DNA from: Cryphonectria parasitica EP155
Taxonomy: Eukaryota > Ascomycota > Sordariomycetes > Diaporthales > Cryphonectriaceae
Direction of reading: 5' to 3'
DNA length: 64,000 bases
NCBI RefSeq assembly: GCF_011745365.1
Contig: NW_024468916.1
Location: forward strand, 2,091,630 to 2,155,629
In this document: positions 9,450 through 20,433 of the stretch, piece by piece
Layout of the letters: every line of letters starts with the position of its first letter
Numbering within the stretch: position 1 is the stretch's first letter
Made by a program: the position numbers and the translations under genes
Notes under the pieces: model-generated
Told to the model about the DNA's origin: nothing
Database searches by the model: none
Seen by the model: the letters and a program-made list of their open reading frames with translations, nothing else

Positions 9450-11849
9450 ATGTCGACTTTTGACGGAGTCATAAGGGAATTTCCTGGAGTCAGAGGTACT
9501 CTCTTGGTCCAGTTCTTGTGGGTTTGACCTGTTCACCTCGCTAACTAGGACTTAATTCCTGCACAGTGGACTTCTTTCGTGGCATTGCGGGCAATGCCCC
9601 TCTGGTGTGTTTCCTCAGTCACATCCATAGTGACCACCTGGCAGGGCTGGACACATATAAGGGCCGACCGTATGTCCACAGCGCGCGCGGCGCATGCCCC
9701 AATGTAGTGAAGTCCAGGTGATGACATCAGAACACAGCGTTTACTGCTCAGCCGCCACCCGAGCCATGCTCCTGAAGCTTCAGAGATACTCATCTCGGAT
9801 CAACTTCCATCAAGGACGGCTTGAGAAGGAGGAGATCACATACAAGCACCAAAAGAGGAGGCTGGTATGGAGACTTCTGGGAAAGCTGCCGCTAGATTGC
9901 CCGAGCTAATGACGATTCAGAAATCGTTGCCTCTCGATACACCCACAGAGATCGAGCTAGAACCTGGTAACATCATATGTGTTACCCTCTTCGATGCTAA
10001 TCACTGCCCCGGTGCTGTCATGTTCCGTAAGCTCACACCCCCACCCCCTTCATCTTCCATGTCCCTGTAATCATTGATTGACTTGTCAGTCTTTGAGGGA
10101 AATGGCAAAGCAGTGGTCTACACGGGAGATATCCGGAGTGAGCCGTGGCACGTAAACGCCATTGGACGAAGTCCCTGCATGGTTGAGTATTCCTCCGGCC
10201 TCAAGTCACTTGACAGAGTTTATCTAGACACGAGTTTTACCGAGGACCTAGTCTTTCAGACGAAAGCCGAAGGACTCCGCGAGCTTATCGAAAAGGTGGC
10301 ACAGTATCCCAAGACAACCAAATTCTATTTCTCGGCCTGGACTTACGGCTATGAAGAGGTCTGGATCGCACTAGCCAAGGCTCTGGATACTCGGGTGCGC
10401 TGTCTCTTTCCATCGCTCTATCAAAATTTCCTACTAAACTGGATTCACTCATAGATTCACGTTGATGACTACAAGCTCAACGTCTATAAGTCTCTCCAGG
10501 TCCCACTTCAGGATGGCCAATACATGCACCTGAGTCCTGAAGCTCCGGCGCTAACTGGATTCACATGCGGGAATCGATTTCAGCCTGGACTTTTGACAAG
10601 CGACGACGCTGTTCGATTGCACAGCTGCGAGAAGGGCACGCGTTGTTCGACCATGGCTGATGGGAGAATAGTCTACATCACCCCGATTGTTGCCCATCTG
10701 ACCAGCACCAGTGATATGGCCGAGATTGGCATCGGCGGTGGGGCTGGTGATCTTGAGCAAAACGAAGAGTTGGTTCTGAGCCCCGAAGACGCTCGTATTC
10801 TCCTTCAGAGGTATGCATCATGCGATTTGTCAATTTAGCCGAGCTAACAAGAGCAGCGTCGATACGAGCAAAAACCTATCCCCAGATCTCAAGTCGTCAC
10901 TGCCGAATTTCCTCCTGAGTGCGGCATCGGGACAGCGCCCGGTCACTCTTAGCCTTCCTCGATCAAATACCGAGGAAGTTGAGAGTGATGAGACAGACCT
11001 GCAAAGGGCGCTGGCATCACTCACCAAGGCTTCAGATGAAGGCCGGGGAAGAGAAGCAGCCAGCGCTCTTCCCAACAGGATCAGGTTTCCTTATGCGCGT
11101 CACTCCTCCTACCGCGAGCTTTGTCATCTGCTCCAGGTCTTCAGACCTAGGGACGTCTGGCCCTGTTCTGTGAACTCTGTGCGCTGGATCAAAGAAGGTA
11201 AATTGATGTGCTAATGATCCCAACCGACCTCGTTTCCTGCTAAATAATTGTCATGATAGGGATCACCATCCAAAGACTCTTCGGTGACTACTGCACAGGC
11301 GAAGTCTTTCATCATGACGAGTACATGGCCGAACTGGCCGCGACATTGGATATAGGAGAGCCAGAGCATTCTAGTCAAACAACGACTGATTCTGGGGCGG
11401 GTCAAGAGACCGTACCTGGCCATGCAGGGCCCAAGGATAAGTATCACAGTCAAGAGACTAGTTCCCCGCATCCGAGCGCAGTCGACCTGACTGAGCAGAG
11501 AACGCGAGCACCTGGGTTTACTCAAAGCCAACCGCAGGTCATAGACCTGACACACTCAGACGAAAGCCAGGGTGCAGAGACGCAGCAGCGAGGCTCGACT
11601 CCAGCCAAGAGGTCCTTTGAAGAGTGTGGCGAGGACCCTGGCCAAGAAGCAGGCTTACAAGAAAGTTTCGGGGATTCCAGGCATCTCCTTGACTCCCAAG
11701 AAAGCTCCATCTCCACTCAGACGTTGGAGACTCGACAGGTCGCCTTTAACTCCATGCTTGGTCTTTCGGCTGATTGCGACTGGCCTGGTTTGCTCTCGAC
11801 AACGGACAATCACATTCACGCCGAAGCCGAGCTCGGTGACCCACCGTGA
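9450..11849 (+). CDS. Artemis/SNM1-type metallo-beta-lactamase, beta-CASP DNA nuclease
   Basis: Eight exons in phase: 9450-9495, 9567-9669, 9738-9864, 9921-10026, 10090-10394, 10455-10810, 10857-11197 and 11260-11849, giving 657 residues. The metal-binding HxHxDH motif is SHIHSDHLAGL, with His34, His36, Asp38 and His39. Later family motifs include VYCSAATRAMLLKL, PLDTPTEIEL, DANHCPGAVMF (third metal histidine) and VVYTGDIR (bridging aspartate). A beta-CASP/DRMBL region follows (YLDTSF and FYFSAWTYGYEEVW). By family these nucleases process DNA ends or crosslinks in the nucleus. The short first exon and lack of an N-terminal zinc finger point to the Artemis-like rather than the Pso2 subtype. 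The last exon encodes a disordered tail with two SIM-like motifs (AVDLT and QVIDLTHSDES). Retaining any intron would shift frame or introduce a stop. Confidence 0.88.
11478..11570 (+). other. Segment encoding two SIM-like motifs in the nuclease tail
   Basis: Within the last exon of the nuclease. AVDLT (from 11478) and VIDLT followed by HSDES (to 11570) match the hydrophobic-core-plus-acidic/serine pattern of SUMO-interacting motifs. Binding is inferred from pattern only. Confidence 0.5.
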
Positions 11850-12437
11850 AACAGCCTTCCAAAAGCTTAGCAGTCATGCCCACCGCCCATAACGGTGCCG
11901 CTCATCATGGGATATCCATATCTACAGTACACTATGCTATCCCCGCAAGCTTGGCACATGTCAATCCAGTTGGTACCCTCTGCCAAGCGCGCACCAGGCC
12001 AAGATTGAACTTCACTGATAGGGCCGCTAAAAGGAAATTCTGGGGAAGGGGAGCCGAATCCACTCTGGAGTTATTCATGCCGAGGAGGACGACTAACGAC
12101 GGCTAAGTTTGATTCTGGGTCTTGCTGCGGCCAATATCTGCATAGTACCAACCCTGGCTAAAGGATGATCTCGTATACATAAATAAAGGTGCAGATGAGG
12201 GACCCGATCTGGGCTTTCTCTTGTCCAATACCAGAGATTAGACTTGTGATCTGCAGTCACACAGTTTCGCTATACCACAGCATCAAATAAGGTTCCCAAA
12301 GGGTGTTTGTCGTCGATCACTTATTAGAACCTCGTTGCCGCAATTCTTCCCATCCGACTACCTGAATCTCCTTTCTGTTCGGTGTCATTGCTTCAAACTA
12401 AAAAGAAAAAGACGGGATTTGACAAAGCTCATTCTGC
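11850..12437. other. Intergenic, GH43 promoter
   Basis: 3' flank of the nuclease and upstream region of the GH43 gene on the same strand. A possible TATA-like AT-rich element (CATAAATAAAGG) lies near 12177-12188, about 250 bases before the GH43 start. No gene seen. Confidence 0.45.
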
Positions 12438-13694
12438 ATGATGGCTTCGCAATGGAAGGTTGCTACGGCAGCATTGCTCTTGGCTGGTTCAAGTCTCACT
12501 GTTGCTCTGCCCAGCCTACCTGACCTCGGCTCGTCGCCGTCAAGGAGGGCAGATTCAAGCTTGACAGGGTATCTGGGCGCTTTCTTCCTAGGGGATGACC
12601 CCTATGTCTACTTCTATCTCAGCCAGGACAACAATGCTGTCTCGCTGTCGGCACTGAATGGTGGGAACCCTATCCTCGTCCCAACCTTGGGGACGGGTGG
12701 CGTGCGCGATCCTGCTATCGTCTCGGGCGGAGGAGATGAGGCTGGGAACAAATGGTATATCGTGGGCACGGATCTCGACATCAGCAAGGTGTGTATAGTG
12801 ATAATCCCAACGCCTGATGCTCCTGGTGGTCGAATTATGAAGCTGATTATGCTGTAGACAACTTGGGACGCATCTGAGAGAACAGGCTCACGAGGCATTT
12901 TCGTATGGGAGAGCACGAACCTCGTGGATTGGACCAACGAACGGCTGGTGACGGTAGAGGACGAGACAGCCGGGATGGTCTGGGCTCCTGAAGCAGTCTG
13001 GGACCCAAGCAAAGGTGCGTGTCTCAAGAGTATTGTCATGAACAACAGCATCAAGCTAACGTTTCTCATCACAGGCCAATACTTGACACACTGGGCGTCC
13101 AAGTTTGTAGGTTCAATGTGCCTACTGGAGATCTGGGCTTATGCAGGGAGGATGTATCAGAGTTGGCTGACATGGCATCAGTATGATGAAAGCGACACCA
13201 ATCACACCGGCAATGCGACAAACATAATGATCCGCTATTCCTATACGAGCGACTTCCAGACCTTCACCGCACCGCAGACATACATCGACTACTCGCCCAC
13301 AGACATCATCGACCTGACGATCCTTCCATACCCAGACTCATCCGACACGTTCCTGCGCTTCCTGAAGGACGAGACGCTGAAGGACGTGTTTGTGGAGTAC
13401 TCGACCACAGGCCTCTTTGGCACCTGGACGCGGCCTGGAGGCAGCAGTGCGTACATCCGTGCAGAGACCGAAGGCCCCGCCGCGTACTGGGACAATGTAG
13501 CCAGCGGAGAAGTGCACCTGCTTGTGGATTACTACGGGGGGAATGGGTATTTCCCGCTGGTGAGCTCGGACCCGATGAGCAACAGCGGCTGGGCGAACAG
13601 TAGCACGGTAGACTTTCCGACGGGACTGAGGCATGGCAGCGTGCTGCCTATCAACGAGACGATAGTGGGGGCCTTGAGCGCTGCTTGGCAATGA
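12438..13694 (+). CDS. Secreted glycoside hydrolase family 43 (arabinofuranosidase-like)
   Basis: Four exons (12438-12788, 12858-13014, 13075-13106, 13182-13694) join in phase to 350 residues. The 32-base third exon restores SKGQYLTHWASKFYDESD. An N-terminal signal peptide is clear (WKVATAALLLAGSSLTVALP). The five-bladed propeller family features are visible: VRDPAIV with the general-base aspartate near the first blade, VWESTNLVDWT, WAPEAVWD near the second acidic position, IDLTILPY, and AETEGPAAY carrying the probable acid residue. RHGSVLPIN is the RHG signature of arabinan-active members. Family knowledge suggests release of arabinose from plant hemicellulose or pectin outside the cell. No carbohydrate-binding module is present. 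A second ATG at 12441 is equally possible as start. Confidence 0.85.
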
Positions 13695-13898
13695 GGTAGG
13701 GTGAGGGGTGGGGTACGGGAGGCAGCTTCACGAAACTTGGTCTTGCATTGCACAGCAGGTGGTGTTGTGAGGTTGGTAGAATTATTTCGAGGACGCTAGC
13801 GCTATAACATGCAAAAGTAATATATGCGACACTGAAATCATCCCTCCGTCATGGGACGGGCAAGGGTCCTTTCTTTTCTTTTCGTCCCCCGTTCAGAT
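13695..13898. other. Short convergent 3' intergenic gap
   Basis: About 200 bases between the convergent GH43 and small hydrophilic-protein genes; holds both 3' ends, nothing else seen. Confidence 0.5.
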
Positions 13899-14183
13899 TT
13901 AGTTGCCGCCAGGGATGTCGTTGTTGACCTTGTCATCGACAAATTCGTTGATGGTGCTATCATCCTGCTGAGGAACGCCAGCATCGCCGGCCAGCTTATC
14001 GACCTCTGAGGACAGATGGTTAGCATGAGAAAGAGGTCCCAAAGAGCAGAACCCCCCAAAAGAGAATAATGAAGTGGCCAACATACCTGAGTTGACACCG
14101 TTGTCGGCGGCGGACTCGACGCTGTTGCCGGGCTGGGCGTCCTTGTTCAACTTGTTCTCGACCTGGTCCTTGACGAAATCCAT
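13899..14183 (-). CDS. Small hydrophilic protein, 67 residues
   Basis: Exons 14183-14087 and 14005-13899 join across an 81-base intron (donor GTATGT, acceptor TCAG) in phase, giving 67 residues. It begins MDFVKDQVENKLNKD and ends NDIPGGN. It is rich in Asp, Asn, Gln and Gly, with no membrane segment, signal or cysteine. Similar tiny, highly charged proteins starting MDFV are widespread in filamentous fungi and often stress- or development-related, but I do not know a defined function. The upstream flank carries a (CA)12 tract. It converges with the GH43 gene. Confidence 0.7.
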   Translation of the reverse strand: MDFVKDQVENKLNKDAQPGNSVESAADNGVNSGMLATSLFSFGGFCSLGPLSHANHLSSEVDKLAGDAGVPQQDDSTINEFVDDKVNNDIPGGN

Positions 14184-14363
14184 GACTGATGATTTTTTTA
14201 TATATAAGAAAATGATGGGTGTTGCTGAGCAAGCGTTGAAAGTTTAGAGTCGGACTTGAATTTTGAGATGTTACTCGGAAAGTTGAAAAAGATGAGGGAA
14301 CTCTGGCAATATTTGTACTCGCTCTCGCAATGCTGTGGGCTTGAAAAGTAGTTGCGCTTGTGT

Positions 14364-14387
14364 CACACACACACACACACACACACA
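14364..14387. repeat. (CA)n microsatellite
   Basis: Twelve CA units in the promoter of the small hydrophilic protein gene, about 180 bases before its start. Confidence 0.95.
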
Positions 14388-15001
14388 TAAACAACAGATT
14401 CATTCAGCCTTCGTCATGCATCCTCGCCTCTTCCGTCACAGGTGTCATACACGAAACAAGCGCGCCGGGTTTCTGCCTTGATTCACTACTATGCACTCAC
14501 TAGGTTTTGCTGTCATTGAGATCAGGTTCTCCAACAAGACGTCAGATTACTATGTAAATGCTATATCTAGAGACACAATGGGTAAGGGGTTCGCGCGTGC
14601 GTCTGTCTACTGTAAGGTGACATCAGTCAGTCAGATCGGCGTTTCGCAGGTGTCTATAGGGCGGAATGAAGTCATTGTGGAGCACAGGACAACCAACTCT
14701 CTTGTCTTAACGACAAGCCCCCCTCGAGAACAGAGGAGGTGGCTGTGCTATTATTTTAGGTTGTGCATGAGCCAGAAAGGATAAGTTGGAATAATATGCA
14801 TAATTTGCTGGGAGTGGGAAAAGGCAAAGCTTGAACGATAAGTTGTTGCGTGGCTCGAGGAAGTGACCATACTATGTACAACTCGAACTTACTCAGACTG
14901 TGCACAGATTTCACCGCGCTCGGATCTTCACATGGATACAATGCACAGAAACGTCTAACCAATAACTTGGGTCCATTTAGACTTTACGAATTCCCTATAA
15001 G
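14388..15001. other. Intergenic, no gene seen
   Basis: Short reading frames only, with no protein similarity recognised. Confidence 0.5.
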
Positions 15002-15196
15002 TTGTCCGTAGCCAAATATAACCACAGCGACGTGAATGCTGTCGACGATCAAGGCGTGTGTGCTCTACACTACAAGGGTCTAACACATGATCAGTTCTGC
15101 ATGAATGGGCTTCTGGGGAATGGCGCCAAATTGGGGCATCAGAGCCGAGGTGGGCATACAGCGCTCTATATGATAGCCGCAAGTGCGCCTCCTTAA
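15002..15196 (+). pseudogene. Ankyrin-repeat relic
   Basis: One frame reads DVNAVDDQGVCALHY, then FCMNGLLGNGAKLGHQS and GGHTALYMIAA. This matches the spacing of nearly two ankyrin repeats (DVNA.D..G..ALHY, LL..GA, GHTAL..AA). There is no ATG start in frame and the frame stops immediately after. No further repeats are seen on either side. I infer a fragment of a lost ankyrin gene, not an exon, because no suitable splice sites or neighbouring coding blocks were found. Confidence 0.55.
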
Positions 15197-17238
15197 TGAG
15201 GAGACCAGTCTGCCAAAGCTCTTTTCGAGTCGAAGGAATCTCAAGCTGTCCTCAGTGTGCGTTTGTTCTGCCTCCTGGGGACAACATGCAAGGGGCTGAA
15301 TTCCCAGCTACGAGCTGCATGCTGGTATCAAAGACCCCAGGCCACTGCAAGGTAAGATCCGCTAGACGAGAAGCTGCCCGAATTACCGCATGGTGTGGTA
15401 ACCTACAGCTTGTCTCGATCGATGACCACGCTGGGTAGCAGCAGCAGCGACAGCGACCGTGGCCTTGGCCCAGTCCAAGCGCCGGCAGGGAAAATGGTAG
15501 GATGGCGTTACAAGTCCCAGGCTGCAGGAAGAAACAATTCAGACAGATCCTGCAGGCATGAATGGCTGGCGGCTCACTCCCGCCCTGCACTCCTAAACAG
15601 TGATGGTGCGAGATAAAAGGCTGATGGATGATGATGATTCTTGTTTGTCTGCAGCGCTATTTCTGCAGCGTCCGCCCTGGAGTGGTGCGAGATCCAAACA
15701 ACCAGGGTGGGCCTGCTTCTCCTCCTTCTCCGTTCGCAGACCAGAAACAATGTTAGGATATTTGTAGGGCACACGTCTTAAGAACTAACATTCCTCCTCC
15801 AGGAGGGTGCTTGGAAGCACTCCTCGAGCAGGGTTGCCTGTCGAGGGCGGCTCATCCCCCACCCCCTGTGGCCTGGGATAGTTTCGGCGCATGCTACTGT
15901 AAGGATGGTACCAGGGTGTGGACTGTACTGTACAAATGACCCCCTTTGGCTCCTCCTCCTTGCAGCCCAGCCGCTGTCCTTCATTTCGCGCCCTGCTACA
16001 AGCGATCACCAAAGCGTCCACGGCTTGTTTTCACTAGACCCCGCCACATCCTGGACAATCTACACCATCATGCCCCTATCACATTATCATTACTACAGGG
16101 CCGCCCTCGGGCTTCCAAGGCGGTTTAATTGAACTGGGGGTTCCACCTGTCTCCTACAGCAGATGGGAGACGAGGGAAAGCGGTTTGAGGAAGGAGATGA
16201 AGAATCGATCTGTGCCATAAAAGGGAGATGACGACTCGTATACACAAAGCCCTCTCTGTTTGCTGTCATCGAACATAAGGCTTCAAGATTGAGCTCCCGC
16301 CTAATACATAGTATGTAGGTTACTTGCTTTCAGCCTCAGGCCGACTCCAGCTCGGCCCACGGCGTCGTCATTGGCTCGCATCGTTGCGGCGGCTCCCCGC
16401 CATCCTGGACACCTGCATTATACTTTGGGCGCCTACTGTATGTTATGATCAGTCGACCTGGTTCTCCGGCCTGCGTTCCGAGATCAGGGCAGTAACGGCT
16501 CCTCAAGCTCTTCTTGGCGCCAGAATAGTCTCCATACCCTCGATTTGCCTATTCTGTATGCTTTTAAACCATCGCCAAGACTTCTTCCAAGATCTGACAG
16601 GTCTCGGCGTCCTGTCTTGTCCTCGTCCAAGTTGAAGTCGTGAAGGCGGACGGGCATTGTGCCCATGTATTCGTCCCATGGAGGGAAAGGATGACTCCTT
16701 GGTCATCTTCGGCCCCCCTTTCCCCTGGGTTCGCGAGTGGGCTGGGCTCATAAAGATTCATTTCACTGAAACAGAACACGCAGGTGAAAATATTCCGACT
16801 GGATGTCCCTCGTCAAATGAGCAGGGACCCTGGAGGGGGCCAGGCGGGGTCCAGGCGGGAACAAAACCTCGTCCCACCTCTCATCAACCGGGTGTGCCGA
16901 GCATACCGTCCCAAAGGGGATGATGGCAACCGCACAGCATATGGGCTGTTGGTATGGCCACGCCTTGTATAAAGCCTCCCCCTCTTGTGGCCTGTCTTGG
17001 CCATGTTGTTGATGTTTCTCTTCTCTCGCTAACCTTTCCTCAGGCTACCAGTCCGGAGATCAACCTTCCTTTCGTTCACATTTCGAGATATTCTCGTTGA
17101 CATTCATTTGCTTCATTGACTGAAGACAACCCACTTTCTTTTCTCTTTGCTCATTCTGCCATCCACTCCCTTCCAAAGAAGCCGGTCTATCGAACCATTC
17201 AACCTCCGCAAACTACAACCCCCACAAAGTACAGTAAA
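15197..17238. other. Intergenic region including AA9 promoter and 5' UTR
   Basis: About 2 kb, GC-rich, with only spurious frames. The right end is the AA9 promoter: a TATAAAG element at 16968-16974 is followed by pyrimidine-rich sequence (17010-17180) typical of strongly expressed fungal genes, and the AA9 ATG at 17239. Confidence 0.55.
16968..16974 (+). promoter_or_regulatory. TATA box of the AA9 gene
   Basis: TATAAAG 265 bases upstream of the AA9 start codon, followed by CT-rich sequence. Distance implies a 5' leader of about 200 bases or more. Confidence 0.5.
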
Positions 17239-18388
17239 ATGTCTTCCACTGCTTTCAAGATCGCGGCTGCGGCTGCTGCTGGTGCTGCTGTCGTGTCTGC
17301 CCACGGCCACACCTACGGTATCAACGTTGCTGGTGTGTGGTATGATGGATATGACCCCACGGTCTACCCATACGAGAGCGACCCGCCCACTGTCGTCGGA
17401 TGGTATGTGGATGCCAATTACACCCTTTTCTCACCATGGTTCCTTTCATGACTCTGACAAGGTGTGATTTAGGACTGCCTCTGACACAGACAATGGCTAC
17501 GTTGCTCCGAGTGCCTATGCCTCTGGCGATATCATCTGCCATGTGGACGCCACCCCCGCCGGTGGATACGCCAGCGTCCAGGCTGGTGACGAGATCGAGG
17601 TCTACTGGACAGCGTGGCCTTCCTCTCACCATGGTCCTGTAATTGATTACCTTGCAAATTGCAATGGAGACTGTACGTCAGTTACAAAGACGGACCTGGA
17701 GTTTTTCAAGATCGCCGCCGTCGGTCTGGTGGACGACTCCACCCTCCCCGGCACCTGGGGCTCCGACAACCTGATCGCCAACAACAACTCGTGGGTCGTC
17801 AAGATCCCCGAGGACCTTGCGACCGGCAACTACGTCTGGCGACACGAGATTATTGCCCTGCACTCGGCCGAGGAATCTGACGGCGCCCAGAACTACCCCC
17901 AGTGCTTCAACCTGGCTGTCACCGGCACCGGCACCCTCGCCCCCACCGGAACTCTGGGTGAGGCCCTCTACTCCGAGAGCGACGCTGGTATCCTCGTCGA
18001 CATCTACGAGACCCTCACCACCTACGACATCCCAGGCCCCACCCAGATCGCCGCCGGTACCAACCTGGTCCAGTCTGAGGTCTCCATCACCGGCAGCTCC
18101 GCCGCCATCACCACTGGCGTCTCAGACTCCGGCTCTGGCTCCTCTGCTGCCACTACCACTGCTGCTGCCGTTTCCTCGGCTGCGGCCACTTCTTCTGCCG
18201 CCGTTGCCGCTACCTCTTCTGTGGCTGCCACCTCCTCTGCTGCTGCTGTCGCTACCACTTCTGCGAGCGCCGTCGCTGTGGAGAGCGCCACCAGCTCCTC
18301 TGTTGCCGCCGCGGCCACGACGTCTTCTGCTGCTGCTGCTTCCAAGAGCTGCAAGAAGCGTCGCCACGCCCGTCAGCTCGCTCTGTAA
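17239..18388 (+). CDS. AA9 lytic polysaccharide monooxygenase with Ser/Ala tail
   Basis: Exons 17239-17402 and 17473-18388 join in phase to 359 residues. A signal peptide of 21 residues ends at SA, leaving His22 (HGHTYGI) as the mature N-terminus and first copper-brace histidine. The second brace histidine is His107 or His108 in [13 protein letters not shown], and [10 protein letters not shown] holds the axial tyrosine region. Disulphide cysteines are at residue 77 and in this C-terminal strand. By family it oxidatively cleaves cellulose or related glucans with copper and peroxide or oxygen, outside the cell. After the catalytic domain (about residue 245) comes a roughly 100-residue Ser/Ala/Thr/Val tail, ending in a basic stretch [14 protein letters not shown]. 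There is no CBM1 and no hydrophobic end that would suggest a GPI anchor. Confidence 0.92.
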
Positions 18389-19907
18389 ATGACGCCTGAT
18401 GGACAACCAAGATGGTATGCGAAATGCACTGTACATTTGTTTGATTCTCGTGGCGGAAACCCAGGGCTATGAAGGGAAGGTTGTTAGTCCGAGTGACTGT
18501 TAGATACTGAGAGCGAAAGATTCGATTCATTCTGTATATGAATTCACAAACAAAAAGACAAGGATATCTTTTTTTTCAAGACCACATATTTTTGACTATT
18601 ACTGTGCATCCTTGTCCCGAGTGACCATCCGACTTTCCCCTCTGCCAGAAAACCCTCCAATCGTGTTTCCCACACCATGTTTGTCTAGATGTTTCTTCAC
18701 CCAAAGGAGATTGCAGGAGGCTTATCGAAGCAAGCGAAAGACCCTGGCTCGTTTCTAACTTGCAGTCCTCGAAACTTAAGCTTTGCCTAATGCAGGACAG
18801 TTTCCCGCAAACCCCTTGTCGCGCACAGCTAAGACTACGGTACTAACCGTGATCAAGGCTCTTGTTGGGATCTTCCAGGATCCACACAGCATCTACCTAA
18901 ACGCCCCGGAAGCTGCCGAGATGGGCGGATACTGCCGGGGTTTGTAGTGCTTGGAGAAAGCTTGTGTGTGAAGGTGAGGTGATATACGGTTGAGCTTTGA
19001 AGATGGGACCTTTCTTTCTTTCAATATCTTTTCTCTGATTGGGGGGGGAATAGTAAGGAGAGGGGGGAAAGAGGGGGGGGGGGGGAGCAGGGCTATCTAA
19101 TGAGACTGGGCAGCGTGGGTACAATAGCTTCTTGTGCCTTCTTGAAAGGCAGTTCGAGAATGTGCGTGATAGAGACATGATCATCCTCATTATCTACCCT
19201 ATCAGAACTGGAAATGGTCTGTCCTTTCGAGCTGTGTATTAATACAAGAATTTGATTTCACAGCCTCTCTTCTTCCTCTTCTCTCTTCCTGTCCCTCTTC
19301 GAGTGGTTGGCAATAATGTGAGTGTAACATCTCAGGCAGAAATTTAAATCATTGGACTAACGAGCCGGGTTCGACTTGCTCTTCAGGGACCTCACGCTTC
19401 TTCTACACGCTTGACAATTCCATAGTACGGCTGATTCGAACTGCAGCGATTGGACATCACGTTATCGTGAACAAGGCGGCTTTGGAGACTAATAGCAGCT
19501 CACCGTTTGCTATTGATCCGCAAACGACATTGCTAGTTGCATTTTTAACTCTTTTAAGTTGAATATGCACGAGACGCTGCATCAATCAAAGCAAATCACA
19601 TTCATCCTTGGAGCCCTTCACCTCACTGCTGCGTTTTGTAGAGACTTCCTACTCCACTTGACATGATGCACGTTATAAATGCGCGGCAATCACACATCAG
19701 GATCATGTGCATGCTAGATATTGCCATCAACACTCCGCCATTGCGAGCTGACCCATCGGGGCAAACAAATCAATCTCATTACTATATTATCTTCCCATCA
19801 TACCCCCATAAATGCTTCTGTCAACGGTTCATCAGTGGGCCCCCACTATACCATTTCAGTCGCCTCAAAATCCACTCGTACGTGAGAAGATCAAGAACCA
19901 ATGGTGA
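18389..19907. other. Intergenic, no gene seen
   Basis: Long stretch with only short frames. It contains a G-run at 19073-19085 inside a purine-rich tract. No coding or RNA signal recognised. Confidence 0.5.
19073..19085. repeat. Poly-G run, 13 bases
   Basis: Guanine run preceded by shorter G-runs at 19041-19048 and 19062-19067, a G-rich cluster with quadruplex potential. Confidence 0.9.
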
Positions 19908-20433
19908 TCAGATGCGGGTGAGAACACTTCCCAACTTCGAAGTCCTCATCCTCATCTTGATCGTCGCCGTCTTCCCGTTCATGACTGTCATGTGCCAGTC
20001 CATGAGCACATACGTGAAGAGTCGAAAGGGGGTTTCTGGCGAGACATCAAGAACTTTCTTTATTAATAAGAAAAGAGAGGTCTGGTTGTCACTATCGGCT
20101 TCTTGCCCATAGATTCTTGATGGCTGTGAAGTTGTGAAAGCCACCCGGTAGAGTTCAAAAACCATGAAGCGGTCATGGGCCACGATATAGGGTAGACTTA
20201 TTTTCTCTGTGAAAATCCCTATGCAGCGGTTGATGTTGGCTTCAGTGATTAGGACGTAGGTAGTTGTTGCAGCGCCGTCCCTGGCGTACCAGCAGGCATT
20301 TTCGCCGGTGCAGTGGTAGTCTAGGGAAATATCTTGGATTCGGATATACGTCCCGCCCGGTTTGGTGCCGAAGGAGCAGCGACATTATGTCCCAGCAGTG
20401 CATCTTGAGCCCTCGTCTTTTTCATGGCGATAT
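19908..20433 (-). pseudogene. Relic of a cysteine-rich small protein
   Basis: One minus frame is open without an ATG from about 20380 to the stop at 19908. It reads CRCSFGTKPGGTYIRIQD, then DYHCTGENACWYARDG and EANINRCIG: six cysteines within about 55 residues, the pattern of a small secreted disulphide-rich protein. One codon upstream of the first cysteine is a TAA, and the same frame continues further up with EGSRCTAGT. No signal peptide exon or splice sites were found. The part below about 20110 no longer looks coding. I infer a broken gene; a missed first exon cannot be excluded. Confidence 0.4.

Noticed and set aside
18022..18354. Long minus-strand frame inside the AA9 gene
   Set aside because: It is the mirror of the Ser/Ala/Thr codon repeats (GCT/TCT units) and encodes only Ala/Glu/Val runs. 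No start context or similarity.
19355..19380. GGGTTCGACTTG resembling a tRNA T-loop box
   Set aside because: No matching A box, acceptor stem or cloverleaf around it.
19663..20112. Plus-strand frame of 149 codons
   Set aside because: Overlaps the cysteine-rich relic on the other strand and has no family likeness or codon bias of a gene.
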